Assembly (NCBI GenBank): GCA_017652965.1
Contig: JAGBZZ010000070.1
Coordinates: 1-5,588 of the forward strand
Source: Clostridia bacterium
GTDB taxonomy: Bacteria > Bacillota_A > Clostridia > Oscillospirales > CAG-272
DNA length: 5,588 nt
Direction: 5' to 3'
Shown here: positions 1 to 5,587 of the stretch, piece by piece
Layout: every line of letters begins with the position of its first letter
Position numbering within the stretch: position 1 is the stretch's first letter
Made by a program: the position numbers and the translations under genes
The notes under the pieces: generated by a model
What the model saw: only the letters and a program-made list of their open reading frames with translations
The model's database searches: none
Told to the model about the DNA's origin: nothing

Positions 1-147
1 GATGATTTCGTCAAGAAGACCCAGTACACCTACTACACCCGTGAGGCGCTGGCCGCCGTTGCCGCGGATGTGGCACTGTTTGCCACCAAGGAAGGGCTGA
101 CCGCCCATGCCGCCTCGGCCACCGTGCGGGGCGAGGAGGGTGTATGA
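1..147 (+). CDS. hisD: Histidinol dehydrogenase, C-terminal end (5' part outside window)
   Basis: HisD catalyses the last two steps of histidine synthesis, the NAD-dependent oxidation of L-histidinol through histidinal to L-histidine, in the cytosol. Only the last 48 codons and the TGA stop are visible. They carry the characteristic C-terminal pattern: DDFVKKTQYTYYTREAL at the left edge, then EGLTAHAASATVR. The His in EGLTAHA (visible residue 36, bases 106-108) aligns with the zinc ligand known as His419 in E. coli HisD. The frame is open from base 1, so the gene continues upstream. Its stop overlaps the hisC start by 4 bases (ATGA), and the sequence GAGGAGG just before the stop also serves as the hisC ribosome binding site. 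The identification rests on a short but diagnostic tail and on the operon context. Confidence 0.95.
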   Translation, partial: DDFVKKTQYTYYTREALAAVAADVALFATKEGLTAHAASATVRGEEGV

Positions 148-1208
148 GCCGTTATCTTTCCGGCCGGTATGCCGACCTTGTACCCTACGTCCCGGGTGAG
201 CAGCCGCGTGACCGCGCCTATATCAAGCTGAACACCAACGAAAGCCCCTACCCGCCCTCCGAGGCAGCGCAGGCGGCGGGTAGGGAGGCTCTTGCAAGGC
301 TTGCCCTGTACCCCGACCCGACCATGAAGGCGCTCCGCGAGGCCTTCGCCGCGACGGTTGGCGTGCCTGCCGAGTGCGTCCTGCCCACCAATGGGTCGGA
401 CGAGATCTTAAACTTTGCCTTCTGCGCCTTTTGCGACAAGGATACCCCCGCCGTCTTTGCCGATATCACCTACGGCTTTTACAGTGTCTTTGCCGATCTT
501 TACGGCATCCCGCGCCGCGTGATCCCGCTTCGGGAGGATCTCTCTGTCGATCCTGCCGCCTATTACCGCGCGGGCGGCACAATCTTCCTTGCCAACCCGA
601 ATGCCCCCACCGGCATCGCCCTGCCGCTTTCGGATATCGAGAGGATCCTTAAGGAGAACCCCGATAACGTGGTGGTGGTGGACGAGGCGTACGTCGATTT
701 CGGCGCCGAGAGTGCCGTCTCGCTGACGGCGAGGTACGATAACCTCCTCGTCGCGCAGACCTTCTCCAAATCCCGCTCTATGGCCGGGGCACGCCTTGGC
801 TTTGGCATTGCCTCGCCCGCCCTTATCCGGGATCTCGATGCCATCAAGTATTCGACCAACCCCTACAACATCAACAGTGTGACGGCCGCCCTCGGTATCG
901 GGACGCTTGCCGACCCCGCCTACACGCAGGACAACTGCGCGCGGATCGCCGCCACCCGCACCCGCACGATGGCCGCCCTTGCCGCGCTGGGCTTTTCCAT
1001 GACCCCCTCGGTCACCAACTTCATCTTTGCCCGCCATCCGCGCATCTCGGGGGAGGCACTGTATGACGCCCTGCGTGCCCGCGGGATCCTTGTGCGGCAC
1101 TTCAGCACCCCCCGTATCGCCGAGTATAACCGCATCACGGTCGGCTCGGAAAGCGAGATGGAGAGCTTTATCTCGGCCGTTACGGCCATTTTGGAGGAAT
1201 TAGCATGA
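144..1208 (+). CDS. hisC: Histidinol-phosphate aminotransferase
   Basis: HisC transfers an amino group from glutamate to imidazole-acetol phosphate, giving L-histidinol phosphate. It is a PLP-dependent fold-type I aminotransferase and normally a cytosolic dimer. The 354 residues match the usual family length (E. coli about 356). Visible motifs, in order: LNTNESPYPPS (29-39), the N-terminal substrate and PLP region; NGSDE (83-87); NPNAPTG (151-157), with the Asn that contacts the pyridine ring; VVDEAYVDF (178-186), with the Asp that pairs with the PLP nitrogen and the Tyr next to it; TFSKSRSMAGARLGFG (206-221), in which Lys209 is the Schiff-base lysine; and Arg330 in NRITVGS, in the position of the substrate-anchoring arginine. 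The ATG overlaps the hisD stop as ATGA, with AGGAGG at 134-139 upstream. The SKSRSxAGARLG form of the lysine motif resembles clostridial HisC more than enterobacterial HisC; this is from memory of the family. Confidence 0.97.
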   Translation: MSRYLSGRYADLVPYVPGEQPRDRAYIKLNTNESPYPPSEAAQAAGREALARLALYPDPTMKALREAFAATVGVPAECVLPTNGSDEILNFAFCAFCDKDTPAVFADITYGFYSVFADLYGIPRRVIPLREDLSVDPAAYYRAGGTIFLANPNAPTGIALPLSDIERILKENPDNVVVVDEAYVDFGAESAVSLTARYDNLLVAQTFSKSRSMAGARLGFGIASPALIRDLDAIKYSTNPYNINSVTAALGIGTLADPAYTQDNCARIAATRTRTMAALAALGFSMTPSVTNFIFARHPRISGEALYDALRARGILVRHFSTPRIAEYNRITVGSESEMESFISAVTAILEELA

Positions 1209-1795
1209 GAGCAGCCACGATAAAGAGAAGGACCGCCGAGACCGACATTACCCTCACCCTTTGCCTTGAGGGCAAGGGGGCAGGGAGGATCGATACCGGA
1301 TGCGGCTTTCTTGACCATATGCTGACCCTTTTCTCCCGCCACGCCGCCTTTGACCTGGACGTCTGCTGTGTCGGGGATACCTACGTTGACGACCACCACA
1401 CGGTGGAGGACGTGGGCATTGTGCTGGGCACCGCCCTTGCCGAGGCGCTGGGCGAAAAGCGGGGCATTACCCGCTATGGCTCTATGGCCCTGCCGATGGA
1501 CGAGACCCTGGTGCTTTCGGCCATTGACCTTTCTGGCCGCGCTCATCTTGGGTGGGATCTTTCGTTCCCGACCGAAAAGATCGGCAGCTTTGATACCGAG
1601 CTTTGTAAAGAATTCTTTACCGCCTTCGTAAGAACGGCGGCCTGTGCCCTCCATATCCGCCTTCTGGCGGGCGAAAACTCGCACCACATTGCCGAGGGGG
1701 CCTTCAAGGCCTTTGGCCGTGCCCTGCGTGCGGCGGTGGCCATTGACCCTGCCGCGGGCGATGCGATCCCCTCCACAAAGGGGGCGCTGACATGA
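1205..1795 (+). CDS. hisB: Imidazoleglycerol-phosphate dehydratase (monofunctional)
   Basis: HisB dehydrates imidazole-glycerol phosphate to imidazole-acetol phosphate, the substrate of HisC. Family members are manganese enzymes that assemble as 24-mers. The 196 residues correspond to the dehydratase domain alone. The N-terminal HAD phosphatase domain of the fused enterobacterial HisB is absent, so histidinol phosphate must be dephosphorylated by another protein; HisJ at the operon end fits. Diagnostic motifs: TGCGFLDHMLTLFSRH (31-46); DDHHTVEDVGI (62-72), giving metal ligands His64, His65 and Glu68; GENSHHIAEGAFKAFGRALR (156-175), with His160, His161 and Glu164; and the C-terminal PSTKGAL. 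The start is the ATG inside an ATGA overlap with hisC, with GGAGG at 1193-1197 seven bases upstream, which is ideal spacing. Confidence 0.98.
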   Translation: MRAATIKRRTAETDITLTLCLEGKGAGRIDTGCGFLDHMLTLFSRHAAFDLDVCCVGDTYVDDHHTVEDVGIVLGTALAEALGEKRGITRYGSMALPMDETLVLSAIDLSGRAHLGWDLSFPTEKIGSFDTELCKEFFTAFVRTAACALHIRLLAGENSHHIAEGAFKAFGRALRAAVAIDPAAGDAIPSTKGALT

Positions 1796-2409
1796 TTGGA
1801 ATCGTGGATTACGGGGTTGGAAATCTCTTTTCGCTCCGCTCCTCGTTTGCGGCCATCGGGCAGGAGGTCACCGTCTCGCGCTCGGCATCCGAGCTTGCCG
1901 CCTGCGATCGGCTGGTGCTGCCCGGTGTCGGTGCGTTTGCCGATGCCGCCCGCCTTCTCCGCGAGACGGGAATGGCCGATTTCGTGCTTTCCGAGGTGGC
2001 GGCGGGCAAGCCCCTGCTCGGTATCTGCCTTGGGATGCAGCTGCTTTTTGAAAAGAGCTTTGAATACGGTGAGCATTTGGGGCTTGGGCTGATCCCCGGG
2101 GCTGTCAGGCCGATCGCCGAGACCATCCCGGTAGGGCTTGACGTCCCGCACATCGGGTGGAACGCCCTCCACTTTGTGAAAAGGATTCCCCTCTTCCGCT
2201 ACGTGAACGAGGGAGACTACGTATACTTCGTGCATTCCTATCACGGCACGGGATGCGAGGAGTCTACTGTTGCCACGACCGAGTACGGTGCCCCCCTGGT
2301 GGCCGCCGTTGCACACGGGCACATCATGGGATGCCAGTTCCATCCCGAAAAAAGCGGGGCGGTCGGGCTTTCGATCCTGCGTGCCTTTGCGGAGGAGGAA
2401 ACATGCTGA
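1792..2409 (+). CDS. hisH: Imidazole glycerol phosphate synthase, glutaminase subunit HisH
   Basis: HisH is the class I glutamine amidotransferase subunit of IGP synthase. It hydrolyses glutamine and passes the ammonia to HisF. At 205 residues it has the family's usual length. The catalytic triad is intact: Cys79 in the nucleophile elbow GICLGMQ (77-83), and His184 and Glu186 in QFHPEKSG (182-189). The oxyanion loop PGVGAF (44-49) is present, as are the HisH-specific VPHIGWN (118-124) and YFVHSY (145-150). The ATG overlaps the hisB stop as ATGA. The upstream purine run AAGGGGG (1778-1784) is a weaker SD than at the other genes, so reinitiation after hisB probably contributes to translation. 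The 3' end overlaps hisA by 7 bases, and hisF follows hisA, so all IGP synthase parts are co-expressed. Confidence 0.98.
   Translation: MIGIVDYGVGNLFSLRSSFAAIGQEVTVSRSASELAACDRLVLPGVGAFADAARLLRETGMADFVLSEVAAGKPLLGICLGMQLLFEKSFEYGEHLGLGLIPGAVRPIAETIPVGLDVPHIGWNALHFVKRIPLFRYVNEGDYVYFVHSYHGTGCEESTVATTEYGAPLVAAVAHGHIMGCQFHPEKSGAVGLSILRAFAEEETC
2391..2398 (+). promoter_or_regulatory. Ribosome binding site that fixes the hisA start
   Basis: GGAGGAGG lies inside the last codons of hisH, 4-7 bases before the ATG at 2403, depending on which GGAGG register pairs. It supports 2403 as the hisA start. The same reading frame stays open back to an ATG at 2157, but that start would lie deep within hisH and add 82 residues with no resemblance to HisA. 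Confidence 0.85.
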
Positions 2410-3116
2410 TCTTACCTGCTATCGACCTGTACGAGGGGCGTGCCGTGCGGCTTCTGCACGGGGACTACGCCCAAATGACCGTCTACAGCGATGACCCCGT
2501 CTCGGTGGCGCGGGATTTCCTTGCCGCCGGGGCAACCGAGATCCATCTGGTGGATCTGGAGGGCGCGCGTGACGGCACCACCCCGAATCTTGAGATCATC
2601 GCCGCCATTGCCGCCATCCCCGGGCTTTCGGTGGAGGTGGGGGGCGGCATCCGCACGATGGAGACCGTGCGTGCCTATCTTTCCGCAGGGGTCAGCCGTG
2701 TGATCCTCGGGACGGCCGCCGTTACCGACGAGGCCTTCTTAAAAAACGCCCTTCGGGAATTCCCGGAGGCGGTCGCCGTTGGGGTGGATATCCGCGACGG
2801 GCGGGTCGCTATCCGCGGCTGGACCGAGGTCTCGGAGCTTGACGCCCTCGACTTCTGCCGTCGCCTGGATGCTATGGGGGTGCGTACCCTGATCTCTACC
2901 GACATCTCGCGTGACGGGGCGATGAAGGGGGCCAACCACGCCCTGTACCGCACGCTTGCCGATACCCTGTCCCTTCGCATCATTGCCTCGGGTGGGGTCT
3001 CCACCCTTGAGGACGTGCGCGCGCTTTCCGCCCTCGGCATCTACGGGGCGATCGTCGGGCGTGCTTATTACACGGGGGCGATCTCGCTCCCGGAGGCGAT
3101 CGAGGTGGCAAAATGA
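2403..3116 (+). CDS. hisA: ProFAR isomerase (phosphoribosylformimino-AICAR-phosphate isomerase)
   Basis: HisA opens the ribose ring of ProFAR by an Amadori rearrangement to give PRFAR, the substrate of HisF. It is a monomeric (beta/alpha)8 barrel with two half-barrel repeats, homologous to HisF. From the chosen start it has 237 residues, close to the family norm of about 240. The first strand MLILPAIDLYEGRAVRL carries the catalytic base Asp8. Asp129 in VGVDIRDG is the second catalytic Asp, and Thr166 in STDISRDG corresponds to the active-site Thr of the Thermotoga enzyme. Phosphate-binding glycines are visible in VEVGGGIRT (78-86) and in ASGGVS (195-200), and in the C-terminal AIVGRAYY (216-223). 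The frame extends upstream to 2157, but the family N-terminus and a strong SD place the start at 2403. It overlaps hisH by 7 bases and hisF by 4. Confidence 0.97.
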   Translation: MLILPAIDLYEGRAVRLLHGDYAQMTVYSDDPVSVARDFLAAGATEIHLVDLEGARDGTTPNLEIIAAIAAIPGLSVEVGGGIRTMETVRAYLSAGVSRVILGTAAVTDEAFLKNALREFPEAVAVGVDIRDGRVAIRGWTEVSELDALDFCRRLDAMGVRTLISTDISRDGAMKGANHALYRTLADTLSLRIIASGGVSTLEDVRALSALGIYGAIVGRAYYTGAISLPEAIEVAK

Positions 3117-3871
3117 TTACCAAGCGTATTGTCCCTTGCCTCGACGTGAAGAACGGGCGTGTGGTCAAGGGTGTGAATTTCGAGGGGCTTTCGGACGTTT
3201 CCTCGCCCGTAGAGCTTGGCCGCTATTACAGCGAGTGCGGGGCGGATGAGCTGGTGTTTTACGACATCACCGCCTCCAGCGACGGCCGCGCCCTCTTTAC
3301 CGATATCCTGCGTGAGGTCGCCTCGACCATCTTCATCCCGCTGACGGTGGGTGGCGGCATCTCCTCGCTTGCCGATTTTGAGCGGGTGCTTTCGGCCGGG
3401 GCTGACAAGGTCAGCGTTAACTCGGGCGCCATCCGCGACCCCTCCCTTGTCGGGGAGGCCGCCCGCCGCTACGGCGACCAGTGCGTGGTGCTGTCTGTCG
3501 ACGTCAAGCGTGTGGGGGGAGAGTTCCGCGTGTTTGCCAAGGGCGGGCGCGAGGATACCGGCCTTGAGGCTATCGAGTGGATCCGCCGTGGGGTGGCATC
3601 GGGCGCCGGTGAGGTGGTGGTCAACTCCATCGATACCGACGGGGTGCGCCGCGGCTTTGACCTGCCGATGCTTTCGGCGGTGCTGGAGGCTGTGGACGTG
3701 CCGGTGGTTGCCTCGGGCGGTGCCGGCGGCGTTGCCGATTTTGTGGAGCTTTTCCACACGTTGCCCAAGGTCTCGGCCGGGCTTGCGGCCTCGATCTTCC
3801 ATTTCGGGGAGGTTAGGATCCCCGCACTCAAGGCGGCCCTTCGTGAAGAAGGGATTCCCGTCCGTTTATAA
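3113..3871 (+). CDS. hisF: Imidazole glycerol phosphate synthase, cyclase subunit HisF
   Basis: HisF combines PRFAR with ammonia from HisH to give imidazole glycerol phosphate and AICAR; AICAR feeds purine synthesis. It is a (beta/alpha)8 barrel of 252 residues, the normal length. The catalytic acids are Asp11 in CLDVKNGRVVKGVNF (9-23) and Asp130 in VVLSVDVK. The four residues known from Thermotoga HisF to gate the ammonia tunnel at the barrel mouth sit at identical positions: Arg5, Glu46, Lys99 and Glu167. Phosphate-binding stretches are TVGGGISS (78-85), SVNSGAI (101-107), ASGGAGG (200-206) and AASIFHFGE (225-233). The ATG overlaps the hisA stop (ATGA), with GAGGTGG at 3102-3108 as a moderate SD. 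It ends with TAA, the only junction in the operon without overlap: 15 bases separate it from the preferred hisIE start. Confidence 0.98.
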   Translation: MITKRIVPCLDVKNGRVVKGVNFEGLSDVSSPVELGRYYSECGADELVFYDITASSDGRALFTDILREVASTIFIPLTVGGGISSLADFERVLSAGADKVSVNSGAIRDPSLVGEAARRYGDQCVVLSVDVKRVGGEFRVFAKGGREDTGLEAIEWIRRGVASGAGEVVVNSIDTDGVRRGFDLPMLSAVLEAVDVPVVASGGAGGVADFVELFHTLPKVSAGLAASIFHFGEVRIPALKAALREEGIPVRL

Positions 3872-3872
3872 G

Positions 3873-3878
3873 AAAGGA
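3873..3878 (+). promoter_or_regulatory. Ribosome binding site that decides the hisIE start
   Basis: AAAGGA lies just after the hisF stop. It runs directly into the first in-frame ATG (3878), so it cannot serve that codon. It sits 8 bases from the next in-frame ATG (3887), which is normal spacing. This argues that translation starts at 3887. Confidence 0.7.
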
Positions 3879-3886
3879 TGCATGCT

Positions 3887-4534
3887 ATGCTGAATACTAC
3901 GGAACTGAAATTTGACGAAAACGGTCTGATCCCCGCGATCGTGACCGATGCCGACAGCGATCGGGTACTGACCCTTGCCTATATGAACCGCGAGAGCCTT
4001 GCCATCACCTTAGAGAAGAAGCTGACCTGCTTCTACAGCCGCTCCCGCCGTGAGCTTTGGCTGAAGGGAGAGACCAGCGGCAACTATCAGCACGTGGTTT
4101 CGATCACGGCAGACTGTGACCGTGACGCCCTCCTTGTGCGGGTGCGCCCGGATGGCCCCGCCTGCCACACCGGCACCGAGTCCTGCTTTACCGCCCCCGT
4201 CCTCGAGGAGGAGGAGGGGCGCTTCTCGCTCTCCTCGCTGTATGAGCTGATCGAGGGGCGTAAGACCGAGAAGAAGGAGGGCTCCTACACCACCTACCTT
4301 TTCGAGAAGGGGATCGACAAGATCCTCAAAAAGGTCGGTGAGGAATGCACCGAGGTCATCATTGCGGGCAAGGCCGACGATAAGAAGGAGACCATCTACG
4401 AGGTCGCCGATCTTACCTATCACGTCATGGTCATGATGGTCGAGATGGGTATCACGGTAGAGGACATCCACCGTGAGCTTGCCTCCCGCCACGTCATTGA
4501 CAAGAAGGTCAAGCAGGAGAAAATGACGTCATGA
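3887..4534 (+). CDS. hisIE: Bifunctional phosphoribosyl-AMP cyclohydrolase / phosphoribosyl-ATP pyrophosphatase
   Basis: HisIE carries out steps two and three of the pathway. The C-terminal HisE domain removes pyrophosphate from PR-ATP, and the N-terminal HisI domain opens the adenine ring of PR-AMP to give ProFAR for HisA. With the start at 3887 it has 215 residues. The HisI domain (about 1-105) shows [11 protein letters not shown] (28-38), [20 protein letters not shown] (49-68), the acidic metal site DCDRD (76-80) and zinc-ligand Cys77, Cys93 (ACHTG) and Cys100 (SCF). A short acidic linker (EEEEG, 107-111) leads to the HisE domain (about 114-205). HisE is a MazG-like helical fold, with EExxE at Glu152, Glu153 and Glu156 and ExxD at Glu172-Asp175. 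The upstream ATG at 3878 would add only three residues and has no usable SD. The gene overlaps hisJ by 4 bases. The fusion is common in bacteria. Confidence 0.97.
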   Translation: MLNTTELKFDENGLIPAIVTDADSDRVLTLAYMNRESLAITLEKKLTCFYSRSRRELWLKGETSGNYQHVVSITADCDRDALLVRVRPDGPACHTGTESCFTAPVLEEEEGRFSLSSLYELIEGRKTEKKEGSYTTYLFEKGIDKILKKVGEECTEVIIAGKADDKKETIYEVADLTYHVMVMMVEMGITVEDIHRELASRHVIDKKVKQEKMTS

Positions 4535-5313
4535 AGCGGTATTTTGACCTCCACGTGCATACCGAGTTCTGCGACGGGCGCGCCACGGCCGAGGATATGG
4601 TCAAGGCGGCCATCGCCCTCGGTTGTCCGCGCATCGGGCTTTCCTCGCATGCGCCGATGGCCTACGGCGGCTACTCGATGAAGCCCGAGAGGGAGGACGA
4701 GTACATCGCCGAGATCCACCGCCTGCGGGACGTCTACCGCGAAAAGATCGAGGTGCTTTGCGGTCTGGAGGTGGATTATTTTGCCCTGCCTGTTGACAAA
4801 AGCAAGTACGACTATCTGATCGGTGCCTGCCACTCGCTTTCCCCGCTTTCCTCCCTGACCCCGCGCGGGCGGGTGGACGTGGACGGCCCTGTGGATCTTT
4901 TGCAGGCTGCCATCGCGCAGGATTTCGGCGGGGACCCGTACGCCGCGGTGGAGGACTACTTTGCCACGGTATCCCGCCTTGGCGAAAGACAGCCCGATAT
5001 CATAGGACACATCGACCTTATCCGCAAGTATAACGCGGGCAGCGCCCTCTTTGACGAGCTGCACCCCCGCTATCTGGCGGCGGCGCGCGCGGCCGTTGAT
5101 GCCCTTCTTCCGCTTGGCATCCCCTTTGAGATGAACACGGGTGCCGTCTCGCGCGGCTACCGTGAGACCCCCTATCCCTCCGCCCCGCTTCTTGCCTACA
5201 TCCTCACCCGCGGCGGCCGCATCGTCCTCACGGGGGATGCCCACCGCCCCGAGCATCTTTGCTATGAGTTTGAGAAGTGGGAGAGGTATCTTGATATGTT
5301 CTCGCGGGCATAA
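4531..5313 (+). CDS. hisJ: Histidinol-phosphatase, PHP family (HisJ/HisK type)
   Basis: This protein dephosphorylates L-histidinol phosphate to histidinol, the step between HisC and HisD. It belongs to the PHP (polymerase and histidinol phosphatase) metalloenzymes, the type called HisJ in Bacillus and HisK in Lactococcus, unrelated to the HAD phosphatase domain of fused HisB. The 260 residues fit the family. The multi-metal site is complete by eye: [11 protein letters not shown] (6-16) with His8, His10 and Asp15; SSHAP with His40; GLEVDYF with Glu80; GACHSL with His101; IIGHIDLI with His160; and [10 protein letters not shown] with Asp236 and His238. [10 protein letters not shown] (201-210) matches the substrate-side loop of clostridial relatives. 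The start is an ATGA overlap with hisIE, with AGGAGA at 4515-4520. Its position in the operon and the monofunctional HisB support the assignment over a generic PHP hydrolase. The last codons and stop lie in the first copy of a 16-base direct repeat. Confidence 0.93.
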   Translation: MKRYFDLHVHTEFCDGRATAEDMVKAAIALGCPRIGLSSHAPMAYGGYSMKPEREDEYIAEIHRLRDVYREKIEVLCGLEVDYFALPVDKSKYDYLIGACHSLSPLSSLTPRGRVDVDGPVDLLQAAIAQDFGGDPYAAVEDYFATVSRLGERQPDIIGHIDLIRKYNAGSALFDELHPRYLAAARAAVDALLPLGIPFEMNTGAVSRGYRETPYPSAPLLAYILTRGGRIVLTGDAHRPEHLCYEFEKWERYLDMFSRA

Positions 5314-5315
5314 AT
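5300..5315 (+). repeat. 16-base direct repeat, copy 1 (covers hisJ stop)
   Basis: TCTCGCGGGCATAAAT covers the last codons of hisJ (Ser-Arg-Ala) and its TAA stop. It is identical to 5424-5439, with an offset of 124 bases. The bases on either side of the two copies do not match, so the identity stops sharply at 16 bases. Confidence 0.9.
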
Positions 5316-5423
5316 CGCGCGATACTTCGTTGCTCCTCGTAGGCGACCTCCACGTACGCAAGTACGCGTTCGTCCGCCTACTCCGGTGCGCCTAGTCTCG
5401 CATCGATTTCTGCTCCGCGAGCC
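5316..5423. repeat. Hairpin-rich 108-base segment bracketed by direct repeats; candidate short interspersed element
   Basis: This non-coding segment lies between the two 16-base repeats. It contains several self-complementary stretches. A 5-bp stem CGTAC/GTACG (5353-5357 with 5362-5366) is closed by a GCAA loop of the GNRA type. An outer arm GTAGGCG/CGCCTAC (5339-5345 with 5375-5381) extends it. A second copy of CGCCTA at 5389-5394 offers an alternative partner for the same left arm. Near the right end, CCGCGAG (5415-5421) is complementary to CTCGCGG in either repeat copy. No promising ORF, T-run terminator or promoter is evident in it. The architecture suggests a small mobile or interspersed palindromic repeat, but copy number elsewhere in the genome cannot be seen here. 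Confidence 0.5.
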
Positions 5424-5431
5424 TCTCGCGG
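5415..5431. repeat. Inverted repeat at the right end of the segment
   Basis: CCGCGAG at 5415-5421 and CTCGCGG at 5425-5431 form a perfect 7-bp stem around a 3-base loop. The right arm lies inside direct-repeat copy 2. No U-tract follows, so this is not an intrinsic terminator. Confidence 0.6.
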
Positions 5432-5439
5432 GCATAAAT
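5424..5439 (+). repeat. 16-base direct repeat, copy 2
   Basis: An exact second copy of TCTCGCGGGCATAAAT, 11 bases before the terminator. If the intervening segment plus one repeat copy is removed, the hisJ stop falls about 13 bases before the terminator stem, a typical operon end. That layout supports an insertion that duplicated this sequence. Confidence 0.9.
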
Positions 5440-5450
5440 TGTCCGACCAC

Positions 5451-5479
5451 AAAAAGGCATCCTACGGGATGCCTTTTTT
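5451..5479 (+). terminator. Rho-independent terminator of the his operon (likely bidirectional)
   Basis: GGCATCC (5456-5462) pairs perfectly with GGATGCC (5467-5473) around TACG, so the RNA loop is C(UACG)G, a member of the very stable UNCG tetraloops. Five A residues precede the stem and six T residues follow it. It is therefore a textbook terminator for the + strand operon, and the A-run gives the minus strand a T-run as well, so it could also end a convergent transcript. It lies 137 bases after the hisJ stop because the hairpin-rich segment intervenes. Confidence 0.95.
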
Positions 5480-5587
5480 GCTTACGTCGGTGTCGGGGCG
5501 TGCCCACACCTCGACGTACATAGGGTTGGCCTTGGTCGGGGAACGTGCCCTCCCCATTCGCATAGTCAAAATGCGCGCTCGGCACAG
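5462..5587 (-). CDS. Possible 3' end of a convergent gene (partial, uncertain, maybe frameshifted)
   Basis: I do not recognise a family here. On the minus strand a frame open from the window edge ends in TAG at 5464-5462, inside the loop region of the terminator. Its last part, MYVEVWARPDTDVSKKGIP, uses codons like those of the his genes (TAC, GTC, GAG, GTG, CGC, CCC, GAC, ACC), as a real C-terminus would. The part nearer the window edge in this frame is poorer (CGA, TTG, ACT, AGG). The adjacent frame reads AVPSAHFDYANGEGTFPDQG there, with better codons. A single-base shift around 5521-5540 would join the two good halves, so this could be a frameshifted gene end, a sequencing error, or chance. 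A bidirectional terminator at this site would suit a convergent gene. Only about 40 codons are visible, so confidence is low. Confidence 0.3.
   Translation of the reverse strand: MCRARILTMRMGRARSPTKANPMYVEVWARPDTDVSKKGIP

Noticed and set aside
1..143. Possible his leader, T-box or attenuator upstream of hisC
   Set aside because: These bases encode the hisD C-terminus without a break; any leader or T-box would lie upstream of the first gene of the operon, outside the window.
408..1100. Long open frame on the minus strand opposite hisC (230 residues)
   Set aside because: It is antisense to a complete hisC with intact motifs, and its composition is low-complexity, rich in Gly, Arg and His, as expected from GC-rich third positions read backwards.
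1543..2343. Long minus-strand frame opposite hisB and hisH (266 residues)
   Set aside because: It crosses the junction of two well-supported genes and shows no recognisable domain; it is a shadow of skewed codon use.
2157..2402. In-frame upstream extension of hisA giving a 319-residue protein
   Set aside because: The added 82 residues are the shadow of hisH in another frame and have no HisA similarity; the family N-terminus LILPAIDL and a strong SD place the start at 2403.
3068..3802. Long minus-strand frame opposite hisF (244 residues)
   Set aside because: It is antisense to hisF and has no recognisable motif.
3880..3885. GCATGC palindrome between hisF and hisIE
   Set aside because: A 6-base palindrome is expected by chance and is too short for an operator.
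4420..5361. 313-residue minus-strand frame opposite hisJ
   Set aside because: It runs through the hairpin segment, the whole of hisJ and the end of hisIE in antisense; there is no domain pattern, and the His/Arg/Gly-rich content is typical of an antisense shadow.
5489..5510. Imperfect hairpin GGTGT...ACACC with an inner GGG/CCC
   Set aside because: The stem is short with a two-base bulge and no T-run, and it may fall inside a coding 3' end; there is not enough to call a regulatory structure.
5262..5585. 107-residue minus-strand frame through the terminator and the repeat segment
   Set aside because: It reads through a strong terminator and the non-coding repeat into antisense hisJ, with Arg-rich unnatural sequence. 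Only its first 20 or so residues look coding, and these are discussed under the possible convergent gene.
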